Assembly (NCBI GenBank): GCA_028274465.1
Contig: CM051458.1
Span: 87,688,085 to 87,752,084 of the forward strand
DNA: 64,000 bases
Source: Plantago ovata
Taxonomy: Eukaryota > Streptophyta > Magnoliopsida > Lamiales > Plantaginaceae
Direction: 5' to 3'
A model generated the notes under the pieces. It was not told the DNA's origin and did no database searches. It saw only the letters and a program-made list of their open reading frames with translations. Position numbers and translations under genes: made by a program. Position 1 is the first letter of the stretch; each line of letters starts with the position of its first letter. Shown here in pieces: positions 1 to 10,484 of this stretch.

Positions 1-609
1 ATTAGGAAGGGTAAATCCATTTACAAACTGACACAAGCATTTAGGAATGCAATTAGTTGTGCATAGTAGAATGAAAAACTGGACGTATAAATATAATTGG
101 GGGAGGGGGAAGGGTTTGCAAAATAGTATAAATGGCAATTGATAAGTTCAAAACAAGTTAAACAACTATATACAGTATAAAAGATGATGAATTATTTTAA
201 ACAATCACAATCAATCCAATAATGATCAAAAGATATATGGATGGGACTTGGGAGTTGGGAGGAAGTAACAATTACACGCATGTCATCCCAGATGGTTTTA
301 TCACGTTTAGAAACTTTGGTTTGAAGGTGATAATGTAGTATTGAATGTTAAGTGGGTACTCTATGATTAAAAATATACTTTCGGAATATATTGTTTCTAA
401 ACCATTTTGGATCGTGGTGTGGAACCGTGGATCTAGAATATTCATAAATGTTTTTTTTTCTAAGCATAAGAATATAAAAAGATATTGGCATTCTAGCTAC
501 TGATAATCAAAATCAAACTAATTAGGGTTATATTGACGACCAAAAATCTACTAGGTAGAGTCGTGATCCGCTAGTGAACATTGGTCCTTTAATTAAAAGG
601 CCATGCCAG
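1..609. other. AT-rich intergenic DNA, nothing recognised
   Basis: No convincing coding exon, RNA gene or repeat structure was seen. The stretch is low-complexity AT-rich plant intergenic DNA up to the first target-site copy of the SINE that follows. Confidence 0.6.
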
Positions 610-622
610 GCGACCACAAATG

Positions 623-802
623 TTTTTTTGTTTTTTAACGGAAAATTACAACTATTTTTATACTAATGCTATTACAAATTTCCATGACACCTTATTTATC
701 CACAACTAAACCAACCTTATAACTCCGTCACCACCGGGGATTGACCCGTGCACCTCTCCTTCGCTAACTCGTTTCTTTACCGCTGCATCAACTTATGACT
801 CC
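623..802 (-). mobile_element. tRNA-derived SINE with 13-bp target-site duplication
   Basis: The body is flanked by a perfect 13-bp direct repeat, GCGACCACAAATG, at 610-622 and 803-815. Read on the minus strand, it begins with a tRNA-like head: a box A-like GCAGCGGTAAAG and a box B-like GGTCAATCCCC. It ends in an A-rich tail, seen on the plus strand as the T-rich run at 623-636. Internal pol III promoter boxes, an A tail and a long TSD together define a SINE. The family name is not known to me. Confidence 0.75.
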
Positions 803-815
803 GCGACCACAAATG

Positions 816-2195
816 GATAGCAAAGGTAGAGAGGAAATGAAATGATAGAAAAAAACTAAAAACTACGCACACAAATGGATTTAGAGATCAAGATAATCTG
901 ATTTTAACATAATATTTCTGACTCAATAAAGTAAACCCACCCAATGTACTTGCTACTCCTACGATGTCCAAATACTTTATAGTATTGACATGAGTATCAT
1001 GAGTATTATAAGGTGATTATATTATTACATTGTCATGATATTATAATTACTTCATGAGACTTGGGCGACAATCATGTAACTACACGGGATGGTTTATTCT
1101 TTCCCTTCCAAATATCTAGCTAAACCCGAAAGGGACTAAAATAAATGACATACTAGAACACAAATTGAATTATTAAATCCACATATGTTTAGACTTTAGA
1201 GAGTTGTCAATGCCAAGGATTGAATTATAGTTGTAATGCACATGTCGTCGATTTCCTTTTTAATTTACTCCCATATTTTGCATACCCGTATAAATTAATT
1301 ACTAGTAGTACTAAGGTTTTTATTGTATGTTCAATGTTTGTCTTAGCAAGAATGTATAGTAATGCTTTACTGTTTTTCTTCATCGAAGAATTCGTGAATC
1401 CATGTATATACATTGTGATTTCATTTTTTATTAGTTTAATTTTGTGAATGCAAGCAAGGTTGAATTATTCGTGTAATTTGTAAATTGGCATTTGCGATTA
1501 TCTTCACATTTTAGACGTGGCCTAGCCTTTATAGCTTTAGAAGATGCATGCTACCGATTTTGTAATTTCTACACGATATGTTAATACGTACTCCAAACTG
1601 GCCTTTGTTCTTTTCATTTTCTTTTTTCAAATACTGCACTTAAATATTTTGAATTTGAAATCTTCTTCTTCGTATTAAAGAGAAGCAAAGAAACAAAATT
1701 CAGATATGATCATCAGATAGTATACTGTAGTTCAACGACATGTTTCAGCATTAGAAAACATAATTATCCAGTTTGCAGTACATTGGACATCTTCCATACC
1801 ATATGTCACTTGACCAACAGTTGGACTTGAGCTTGCCATTAAATGCTGCGCTCTCCCACCCCTAAATTTTCAGGGGTCCTTAATTGCTTTGTATCCGTCT
1901 ACCGGAGCCCTGAAACCGATTCATACATAAGTTCATACATATATACATATATACATATAATATAAAAAATTTAAAAAAAATAGTGACATTTGATGGGTCC
2001 TTAATATCAAATCGGGTTTATTTCGAGATCTCAAATAAATCCAAAGGGCTTATATATATTATTTTGGTAATTTCACGCGTTTGGGAATTCTTTGCAATCT
2101 TTAATGGTCCTAAAAGTTTAACGTACCCTGCCGAAGAAAAAAAAAGCAGAAAATTACATAAACATACCACTTGAGGGCACCTAATTGCTAAAACA
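816..2195. other. AT-rich intergenic DNA, nothing recognised
   Basis: Short ORFs occur on both strands near 1220-1447, but they have low-complexity composition and overlap each other antisense. I see no gene, only short AT runs such as the ATAC/ATAT stretch near 1935-1965. Confidence 0.55.
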
Positions 2196-2213
2196 GCCAA
2201 CTTAAAAAACCTC

Positions 2214-2302
2214 TTACAAAAAAGTCCATTCTATTTTTTGGTGCCCTAAAATGTAAAACCCCTTACAAAAAAGTCCATTCTATTTTTTGGTGCCCTAAAA
2301 GC
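2214..2302. repeat. Direct tandem duplication, about 37 bp at 52-bp spacing
   Basis: The segment from TACAAAAAAGTCC to GTGCCCTAAAA at about 2214-2250 recurs almost unchanged at about 2266-2302. It is a local duplication with no evident function. Confidence 0.8.
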
Positions 2303-2439
2303 TAATCAATTTGGATCTCAATTTCTCGCTGGACACCTTTGTTCTCACTAAACTGGATTCTGATGGTGGTTTTGACATCCATTAGTGTTAATTAATTACT
2401 AACTAATTATATTTAACTATTTTTTTCTAACTAATTAAT

Positions 2440-3640
2440 ATTTATACACAAAAACTAATGAAACTAGCATTTTTATTGTTAACTAATGAAACTAGCATCT
2501 GTGTTGTTGAATCTAATGAAATTAGCATTTTTTTTTTTTTTGTTTACTTGTGATGCTCAAACAAATAAAATTAGCATTCGTGTTTGCCGAAACTAATGAA
2601 ACTAGCATTTTTGTGGCTCAAACTAGCACTTATGATGCTTAAACTAATGGAAACTAGCATTTTGTTTTGAAATTAGCATTTTTGTTGCTGAAACTAATGA
2701 AACTAGCACTTATGATGTTTAAACTAATGAAAACTAGCATTTGTTGTTGAAACTAGCATTTGTGTTGCTGAAACTAGCATTTTTTTGGCTGAAAACTAGC
2801 ACTTATTATGCTTAAACTAATGAAACTAGCATTTAGTTGTTAAAACTAGCATTTGTGTTGCTGAAACTAATGATACTAGCATTTGTGTTGCTGAAACTAG
2901 CATTTTTGTTGCTGAAACTAGCACTTATGATGCTGAAATTAATGAAAATAACACTTTTGTTGTTGAAAATAATAAAATTAACATTTTATGATGTTGAAAC
3001 TAGCATTAATAGTTAGTTTCAACTAGTTTTAGCTAGTTTCAGTCAATTTATGAAACTAGTTTTTATTTGAAACTAGCTTCTGAAACTAGCTTTTTGTGTG
3101 AAACTAGCATTTTGTTTTTTAAATTAGCATTTTTGTTGCTGAAACTAATGAAACTAGCACTTATGATGTTTAAACTAATGAAAACTAGCATTTTGTTGTT
3201 GAAACTAGCATTTGTGTTGCTGAAACTAGCATTTTTTTGGCTGAAAACTAGCACTTATTATGCTTAAACTAATGAAACTAGCATTTAGTTGTTAAAACTA
3301 GCATTTGTGTTGCTGAAACTAATGATACTAGCATTTGTGTTGCTGAAACTAGCATTTTTGTTGCTGAAACTAGCACTTATGATGCTGAAATTAATGAAAA
3401 TAACACTTTTGTTGTTGAAAATAATAAAATTAACATTTTATGATGTTGAAACTAACATTAATAGTTAGTTTCAACTAGTTTTAGCTAGTTTCAGTCAATT
3501 TACGAAACTAGTTTTTATTTGAAACTAGCTTCTGAAACTAGCTTTTTGTGTGAAACTAGCTTTTTGTGTGAAACTAGCTTCTGAAACTAGCTTTTATGTG
3601 TTGAAACTAATTTGAAACTATGTTTTTTCAGTTAAAATAA
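2440..3640. repeat. Degenerate minisatellite built on GAAACTAGCATTT, with a 451-bp higher-order duplication
   Basis: The short motif GAAACTAGCATTT and variants (AATGAAACTAGC, GTTGCTGAAACTAG) repeat dozens of times. On top of this, a block starting with AATTAGCATTTTTGTTGCTG at 2671 is repeated with few changes from 3122. This gives a tandem duplication of about 451 bp (2671-3121 and 3122 to about 3573). Frequent stops and low complexity argue against coding. Related TAGCTAGTTTCAG runs continue to about 4050. Confidence 0.85.
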
Positions 3641-3779
3641 TGATTATATTTTTGTAATATAGTTTCCATATTTTTTAATTTTTTTAGTTTAGTATAAATA
3701 ATTTTTAGAGTTAATTTAATCATTTTATAAAATTAACAACTAGTTTTAAAGGTTAATTTCAGGAAAAATAAAATTAATA

Positions 3780-4125
3780 GTTAGTTTCAACTTATTTCAG
3801 TCTTTTTTAGCTAGTTTCAGCCATTTTAGCTAGTTTAGTTTCAGCTAGTTTCAGCCTTTTTTAGCTAGTTTCAGCCATTTTTAGCTAGTTTCAGTGGCTG
3901 AAACTAGCTTCCGGATGTCAAATTTGCTATTAAATCCAGTTGAGCGAGATTTTGAGGTCCATTTCTGTAGGCGGATTTCAAAAATCTTCATTAAATTCAG
4001 TTTAGCGAGTTTTTGAGGTCCATTTTAGCTAGTTTCAGCTAGTTTTAATGGCTGAAACTAGGTTTCGGATGTCAAATTTGCTATTAAATCAAGTTGAGCG
4101 AGATTTTGAGTTCCGGAAGCTTAGT
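3780..4125. repeat. TAGCTAGTTTCAG repeats and a duplicated 70-bp segment
   Basis: Runs of TAGCTAGTTTCAGCC at 3780-3900 extend the preceding minisatellite on the complementary motif. A segment of about 70 bp containing CGGATGTCAAATTTGCTATT occurs at about 3896-3965 and again at about 4050-4115 with a few differences. No coding potential was seen. Confidence 0.7.
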
Positions 4126-4129
4126 AAGT

Positions 4130-5450
4130 AGCGAGCTTTTGGTAAATGTTATTTGTAACTGGCTTTATTTGTAATTAATTGTTATTGTTGATTTATATCC
4201 GTAATTTTCCAAAAAAAAGAGAATGGAAAACTAACGGGACGTTAAGGTGTAACTTTTGACATGATTTTAAATTTTAGTCATTCAAATTTGTATCTCTAAT
4301 TTTGAGAGTTGATTATCATTTAGAAATTTAAAAATTCGATCACTATGCAAAACTTTCATTTAAATATACCAATCAATCTTGCAATTTTTATAGCAAAATT
4401 TTTTGGGGTGTTGATTAATAAATTTTCAACGGTTTCAAAAACAAATCTTGCAATTTTTCATGCTATCATCTCTATTTTATTTTTTCCTCACATTTTACAT
4501 CATTCTTGTACTCATACACCAATTAATTAAATTAAGAATTCAATATCAAAAACTTCAACTAAAAAACATAATCAAATTTCACCCGATTATAGAGATTCAA
4601 ATCTGAAAACCCAATTATAAACGGCCCGTAAATTATATCCAAAATATCCATGTCAGTTACGCATTTAATCTTATCTGGAGAATGATATTTGATTAATGAT
4701 ATTTTGCGCTCTTTCAAAAAAATCTTATCTGGAGAATGAGATGAAAATGATTGATCATCGAACGGTAAAGGGATGAAAAAGATTGATCGAAGGGTGAAGA
4801 GAGCAGGTGGGGAATTGTTGCCAATTATGGCATTGTATTAAATGCTGAAGCACAAGTCTGTTCCTTTCTTTCACACTCAAATTACGTAAGTAACATAACG
4901 CGGCAACGCAGAGCGAGAATATCTGCATGCAATCTCAGATGCAGCAGCCTTTTCTTGTATGTGGGTCCCACATGCTTACTCTTTCCATGCCAAACTGCAA
5001 TTTTGTCTTCTTTCTATTTCTATGATCCTTCCTTTCTAATTACTTTTCTCATGTAATCGAGATCCAACATCTACCAATTGCTCCTGATCCTACTAAGCAA
5101 TATTTAATCACATTAATACGTTACTAAATTAATCGAGGAGGCTAATCATTTACTACCGGCTTGCTAACCAACCAAACCAATTATTAAAACCTTAACATTA
5201 AAATATTAACATCTTTCAATTTCAAAACACCCAAATTAATTGTAAGAGTGCCGGAGTAAACAAAGTAACTTATGGTTCGAACCACATCGGAAGCATAAGG
5301 TGTAGTATAAATGTATTTGAAGTTATAAGGTTATAAAAGACAATGGTAGTAGTAGGAGTAGAGTAGATTCGACCGTTTCAAAAAACAATAAAAAAATACA
5401 AGATGGACGAGATAATATACAAGAGTCAAAGCGTTTGTAGATGAGTGTCA
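4130..5450. other. Intergenic DNA, nothing recognised
   Basis: AT-rich sequence with no supported exon, RNA gene or terminal repeats. The short ORF near 4345-4530 has no recognisable similarity or splice context. Confidence 0.5.
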
Positions 5451-5454
5451 AGCT

Positions 5455-5610
5455 GAGACACCCCGTAATCAAGTGGTCACGGGTTCGATCCCCGAAATGG
5501 GTAATTATCTGCTCTGTATAGAGATTATTGAAATGAGGTTGATTAGTAATTTATTGATGCAAATTTGTAGGTCAAACATTGCAATTGTAATAGTATATAT
5601 ATATATATTG
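5455..5610 (+). mobile_element. SINE-like sequence with a box B motif (copy 1)
   Basis: GGTCACGGGTTCGATCCCCG near 5475 looks like a pol III box B in a tRNA-derived head. The following text (ATTGAAATGAGGTTGATTAG, then GCAATTGTAATAGTA) is matched in order by a second copy at 17375-17755. It does not fold as a full tRNA. No TSD was found, so the borders are approximate. Confidence 0.45.
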
Positions 5611-5719
5611 TTGGTAATATAGGGTGTGATAATCTTGGAATACTTCTTTGGATCGTGTAGTCACTTTCCAAACAAGATAATTCGACCCTACAGTTGTTGC
5701 CGGGGTTACACGAATTCCT

Positions 5720-6257
5720 TGTTGGGATAATCCAAGAAAGCAATTTTATTCAGGCAATATGAATTTCGATCAGAAAGTAGAGAGGATGTATGAGTTTTCG
5801 TTGTACTTGTTTTGAAGACTGATCGCTTCAATAAATAGAAGCGAAAAGGTGTGAACGAAGTGGTGTATCTGTTCAGAACGAAAGGTCACGTTAGTTCACG
5901 AACAAGCCTGTTCGTTCACGAAGAGTTGCAACGTTCCAAAAAGGACGGGGCGCTGCCCCGCACCCCGCTCGCTGACCTGGCCAGGGGCTACGCCCCTTGG
6001 AACCCCGCAAGGGCGCTGCCCCTCGCAACCCCGTACAGGGGCGCTGCCCCTTGCAACCCCGCGAGGGGCGCTGCCCCTCGACCCCGCAAGGGGGCGCAGC
6101 CCCCTTGACCCCCGCTTCGTATTCGTGGTCGATAACTCGTTGGCTCAACAAGCGTGCACTCCGCACTACCCAAACTTGTTCCGAGCTCAACGAGAGATCG
6201 CATCAGTCTCTAGCAGATCGCATTACTACTAAAATGAATTGATGACACTAAAATCAC

Positions 6258-6260
<3 letters not shown>
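5720..6260 (+). mobile_element. Possible solo LTR or retroelement remnant with GC-rich hairpins
   Basis: The stretch begins with TGTTGGGATAATCC, a typical plant copia LTR start, and contains AATAAA near 5832. It then passes into a GC-rich block quite unlike the AT-rich flanks. I could not find a matching second LTR, a CA end with TSD, or coding domains, so the call rests on the start motif and composition. ORFs within it, on both strands, are by-products of high GC. Confidence 0.35.
5947..6104. repeat. Cluster of six GC-rich hairpins (GGGGCGCTGCCCC type)
   Basis: Near-palindromic words recur at 5947-5959, 5984-5996, about 6011-6022, 6038-6050, 6065-6077 and 6090-6104. Each has the form GGGG-CGCTG-CCCC or a variant. 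They are separated by short CAACCCCG-like spacers. The block is roughly 75 percent GC within DNA of about one third GC. Confidence 0.85.

Positions 6261-6261
<1 letters not shown>

Positions 6262-6310
<49 letters not shown>
6262..6310. repeat. (AT)n microsatellite
   Basis: An uninterrupted AT dinucleotide run directly downstream of the GC-rich hairpin block. Confidence 0.95.
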
Positions 6311-6315
<5 letters not shown>

Positions 6316-7340
6316 AATTATAAAAAATAAACTAATACATAAATAGAAAAGGAGAAAATTTAGGGGATTGCAAGACCACTAATACACTACCCTGAATTCA
6401 CCGCACAGAATAACCACGTTACAACTATATTCTATATACCCCACCCAGTTATTGACATACACTCTGATACTTTACTTGACCACTGCTCTATTTCATTTCG
6501 CTTGGACAATTACACCTTTCCCGTATTGTCCTAGCCTAGCTAGTTTTACGTGAATATAATCATTAGATCTTATAAACATAATTTATTCTAGTAGCAATAA
6601 TTATACTACGAGTTGCGGTTTGGCAAACTGTTGGCACCCTATATATGCAAGCTAGCAGTAGTAGTTGAATTAAAGATTTGAAGCTTCAGGATTTTTCGGA
6701 AAATATATTTGGGTATTCAACATGCTAGTTTTATTTCACTGGTCAATTCAGTTCTATGTTTAAATTGTTTATCAAGTTACTACTAGTCCAAATCATTCAG
6801 GAATAACTATGCAATTCATTCAAATTAATGTTGCGTTTCTTTTCCATTTTTTACTCATGCCCCATAATTGGTTTAAACTTTAAACTTTAAACTATAGACT
6901 AAAATGTCTAAAATGCAGCCATATATCTAATGGATGAACTTCGGTGCACTACGGAAAGTGGCACAATTGTGGTATAGTAAAGTTATGTGTACCATTTTTT
7001 TGGGATCAATTGATTTACATACAAGTTTGTACTGCAGCAAGTTATTATTCAAACTTCTTTGGCCACTATGTCCATTGCCCTCGGTCGACTTTGTGGCATA
7101 CATAGCTCTGTCACCCTATTAGTACGTAGGTACTAAGTATATTTCATCTATACAGTGAGATTTCTGGGTTAAGCTAGTCGGCCCATATTGATGCACAATT
7201 ATAAATTGTTGTTAGTTGGCCCGAACAGATTTTAATTGGGCCAGATGCATGTGGGCCGATATAAGGGCAGGCAATTTCTGTGCATAAAATCGCCTGTACA
7301 AAATGCCTGATTCACTCACTACAGTCAATCTCTCAGCAAG
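6311..7340. other. Intergenic DNA upstream of the LRR pseudogene
   Basis: No feature could be supported. It may include the decayed promoter and 5' end of the receptor-like protein pseudogene that follows, since the recognisable homology starts abruptly in the cysteine-pair motif. Confidence 0.5.
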
Positions 7341-8965
7341 AAGGATTGCTGCAACTGGGATGGTGGTGTTTGCAGCAGCGAGAATGGTCATGGAATTGGC
7401 CTCGATCTATATGACTTGAGAGGTGAGATCAGCCCTGTCCTGCTCGAGTTATGTCCTTTAAATTCTTTGGAACGAGCTTGGTGGCAATGATTTCCAGGGG
7501 AGTAAAATCCCGGAATTCATTCATTCCCTGGAAAAAGGCTCTCTACCAAAATAATTTTAATTTTGTGGTGATGTACCTTATCATCTAGGACTCTAGGTAA
7601 CCTGACGAGGTTAGGGAACTTGTTATCGTTTAATGATCTACTAACATCCAAGGCTCTCACATGGCTTTCTAATCTCACTTCATTATCTAAACTCAGATAT
7701 GTCCTGGAATCAGTTGAAATGGCCAGCTCCTTGCTGTCTAATCTCACTTTGTTATCCATACTCGATTTCCCTCTAAATCAATTTAAAGGAAAGCAGTTCC
7801 ACACCTTAAAGGCTTTTCTTAATTGATCAAATTATATCTTGAATAAAATTAATAAAGTAACAGAACTTCCAAAATCATTGGCCTACTCTCAAACCTTGAA
7901 CACTTGGATGCTTCCCACAACTCCTTGGAAAGCACAACCTCTGATGTCCATTTCACCAAACTTTATAACCTAACATATATATCTTGGTTTGTCTTTCAAT
8001 TCACTGACTTTGAACTTCACTCCTCACTGGCTGGATACCTCCTTTTCAATTGAATAATTTATATCTGGCACGCTGCAGCAATGTTGGACGAGTTTCAGAC
8101 ACGTTGATATCTCCCTTCCCGTGGTATATCAGGTGAAGTCCCTAATTGGTTTTGGAATAGGCATAGTTCATATGAAAGCTTAAACCTCTCACACAAGAGT
8201 ATGAGTGGCTCTATTCCTGATTCGTCATCAAACTTGACGGTGTCCCATCCATAGATATTATTAGCTCCAATATAAACTTCTCAGGAGTCAGGTCCTCTAA
8301 CATTATTCCATCCAAATTCTTCTCTATTACTGCTCTCCCTAAATATGTTTAACGGATCTATTAGATCACTTTAAGTACGATCTATTGGCAACATTTGCCC
8401 TCTCAAAAAATCACTTCTCAGGAGAGCTTCCAAACTGCTGGGAGAACATGACAGAACTATTCGCGTTGCATTTTGAGGACAACAAATTTTCTGGTCATCT
8501 TCCATCTAGTCTTGGCTTTCTCATTCAACTTCATACTTTGCAATTCCGCAATAATAATTTGACAGGGGAGTTCCCTCTCTACCTTGAAGAACTGCAAGGA
8601 TCTTGATACTGGAGGAAATGGATTAACAGGAAATGAGCCAACGGGGATATGGACTTTTGTGAATACTTCAATCCACAGTCTTCGCTAGAATAATTTAAGT
8701 GGAGGCATCCTTCCATAAATTTGTGGTCTCACAAGGATTCAAGTTCTAGACATCTCAGAGAATAATCTGGAAGGATTCCTGGATGCTTCGAATATTTTCT
8801 TCTTATTTCCAGAAACATGTTGGTCGAAGTTGAGGAAACAAGGAGTGCTATTCGATTTGGTACTCACGATTATGGTGTTATAGTTCAATGGAAAAGGCAG
8901 GAGTCAGAGTACTAACAAGAGCACACTGGGGCTTCTCAAACTCATTGATCTGTCAAAGTAACTCT
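7341..8965 (+). pseudogene. LRR receptor-like protein (RLP) pseudogene
   Basis: Translation in shifting frames gives hallmarks of a plant LRR receptor-like protein. At 7341 there is the N-terminal cysteine-pair cap (KDCCNWDGGVCSS, then GLDLYDLRGEISP). At about 8131 there is GEVPNWFWNR, then LNLSHKSMSGSIPDS. At about 8400-8606 there are LRRs with the L..N.F.G.LP...G pattern (NKFSGHLPSSLGFL, NNNLTGEFPLYLEEL). Near 8740 there is VLDISENNLEG. Many frameshifts and stops interrupt it (a stop right after LERAWWQ near 7490, another after LEELQGS at 8606). No signal peptide, transmembrane segment or kinase domain was found. RLPs of this type are cell-surface immune or developmental receptors; this copy cannot encode one. 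Confidence 0.85.
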
Positions 8966-9730
8966 ATGCCCCACTAAGTTCATCACGTAGATTTAACATC
9001 TTTCTTTTCTTTTTGGTCTTCTAATCTGGAAATCGAATTTCTATATGATGAATGAAGGTATATGAGGGTCAGGAGATAAAAACAGCCGTTCTCAAAAAGC
9101 CACAAGGTTAAGAAATCTATTCCTGCTGACAGGACTGATCAGGAGTCAGGACCATAAAGTTGCTGATCACAGAGGAATGAATTAGCGAATTAATGTAACT
9201 TTTTATCTGTAAAACCGTGTGATATTGTCTTATGTACATACCTTAATGTTCCTGCTATATTTGCACTAGTGTCAACTGTCAAGTTTCTCCACATAAGGCT
9301 TGCGGTAATAATAACCCGACTTTAATTCTACTGCTGTTACTGATAAGCATAGACTCGCTGCCGTTAAATACTGAGCAATTCTAAAATAAGTAAAATGTCT
9401 GATGATTCTAGAATTCTTGCGGCTTCTGGTTGGAAAAACACTTGTGATTCACAAGACCAATGGACTTCACATCACCAGTCAAATATCCGACCCACTAAAT
9501 TATTGAAATGGACTTTAAGGACTTGGCAGGTAGATGGAGCTTTCTGCCAATTTAATCAACCTACTAACTGAATTATGTGATCAAAATAATATCCATTGAT
9601 TGACTGGTTCTATATCTCCTATTAGCTTTCACAAAGGAATCAAACTATCATTATTATTTTCATACCCATTTGCTTGTTCTCTCTCCGAGGCCTATTAGGA
9701 TACTTTTAGCTGTGCATATCTCTACCAGAG
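8966..9730. other. Intergenic DNA and probable promoter of the downstream gene
   Basis: No coding similarity was seen. The final few hundred bases before the ATG at 9731 should hold the promoter and 5' UTR of the small gene, but no TATA box could be assigned with confidence. Confidence 0.45.
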
Positions 9731-10484
9731 ATGGGAAGGGTCTATGACAACTGGGGGAAGTTAGTTGAAGCTGTCGCGCGCAGAGAGCTCTTAATGAAAC
9801 TTAGTTTACAATCAGAGCCTCCAACTCCAAGCACCAGATCCTTTGATTCAGATTTTAGCTCCAGTACTTCGAGTTACCGGTACAACAACAATGCATATTT
9901 CATACCATCTCCTTCTCCGCTGCACCCAGATGATCTGAGGCTTAAGCTCGAGCAAATCACAAAAGACGGTGGACCAGATGTAAGCGCTACAGTCCCGACT
10001 AAAAGAAGCAATCTATGGAAAGTCCTCTTTATCTTTGTAAGTAAGCCTGATTTTCTTGCAAAATTCTTACCTAGACCATGTCTGTTTCTCAAACATAAAT
10101 CTGTGAACTTTTTACATTTGGAACAGAGGCGACTGTTGTCTTCCAATAAGGAAAATGGAAAAGAGGAAAGGAAACCCAAATGGGCTAATGGTAAGAGAGC
10201 ATTTCATGGTCATGAGCCTGTAAAAAGTTACAGCATGGGAAACAATTCCCAAGTAGCAGAAGAGGCCAAAAGGAAATCTGAGCTTGAAAGGTCAGTGTCC
10301 TGATTTTTCACAAAGACATTTTTTTTTCTCTACAAGTTTGAACTTTTTTCAATATAATTATGGTGGTGTTTTCCTGCTATTATGCAGGCTCAAAGAATTA
10401 TATACACTTAAGGGTCATATTGAGGCACTTGTCAGAGCAAAAGTCCTTGATGGTGATTCATTTAATCATTACTATACAGTTTGA
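9731..10484 (+). CDS. Uncharacterised 188-aa plant protein with callose-synthase-like N-terminal motif
   Basis: Three exons join in frame: 9731-10036, 10127-10290 and 10388-10484, with GT-AG introns (GTAAGTAAG/ACAG and GTCAGT/TGCAG). The product starts MGRVYDNWGKLVEAVARREL. This resembles the first residues of the GSL8/GSL10-type callose synthases (RVY.NW..LV.A..RRE.L), but nothing else of those very large enzymes is present. A Ser/Pro-rich stretch follows (residues about 25-70), then a basic region (KEERKPKWANGKR). A short C-terminal helix ends the protein (LKGHIEALVRAKVLD, finishing HYYTV). There is no membrane segment or enzymatic motif. Intron 1 is 90 nt and open in frame, so retaining it would add 30 residues without a stop. 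I believe similar small plant proteins exist, but I cannot assign a function. Confidence 0.7.

Noticed and set aside
2440-3640. CRISPR-like array
   Set aside because: Repeats are contiguous, degenerate and AT-rich without unique spacers of constant length, and this is a plant nuclear sequence. It is a minisatellite.
5470-5510. tRNA gene at the GGTTCGATCCCC motif
   Set aside because: There is a box B-like segment but no acceptor, D or anticodon stems. A related copy elsewhere fits a SINE.
5851-6242. Overlapping GC-rich ORFs on both strands
   Set aside because: Products are Pro/Arg/Ala/Gly repeats created by the GC hairpin array, and three frames are open together. No gene.
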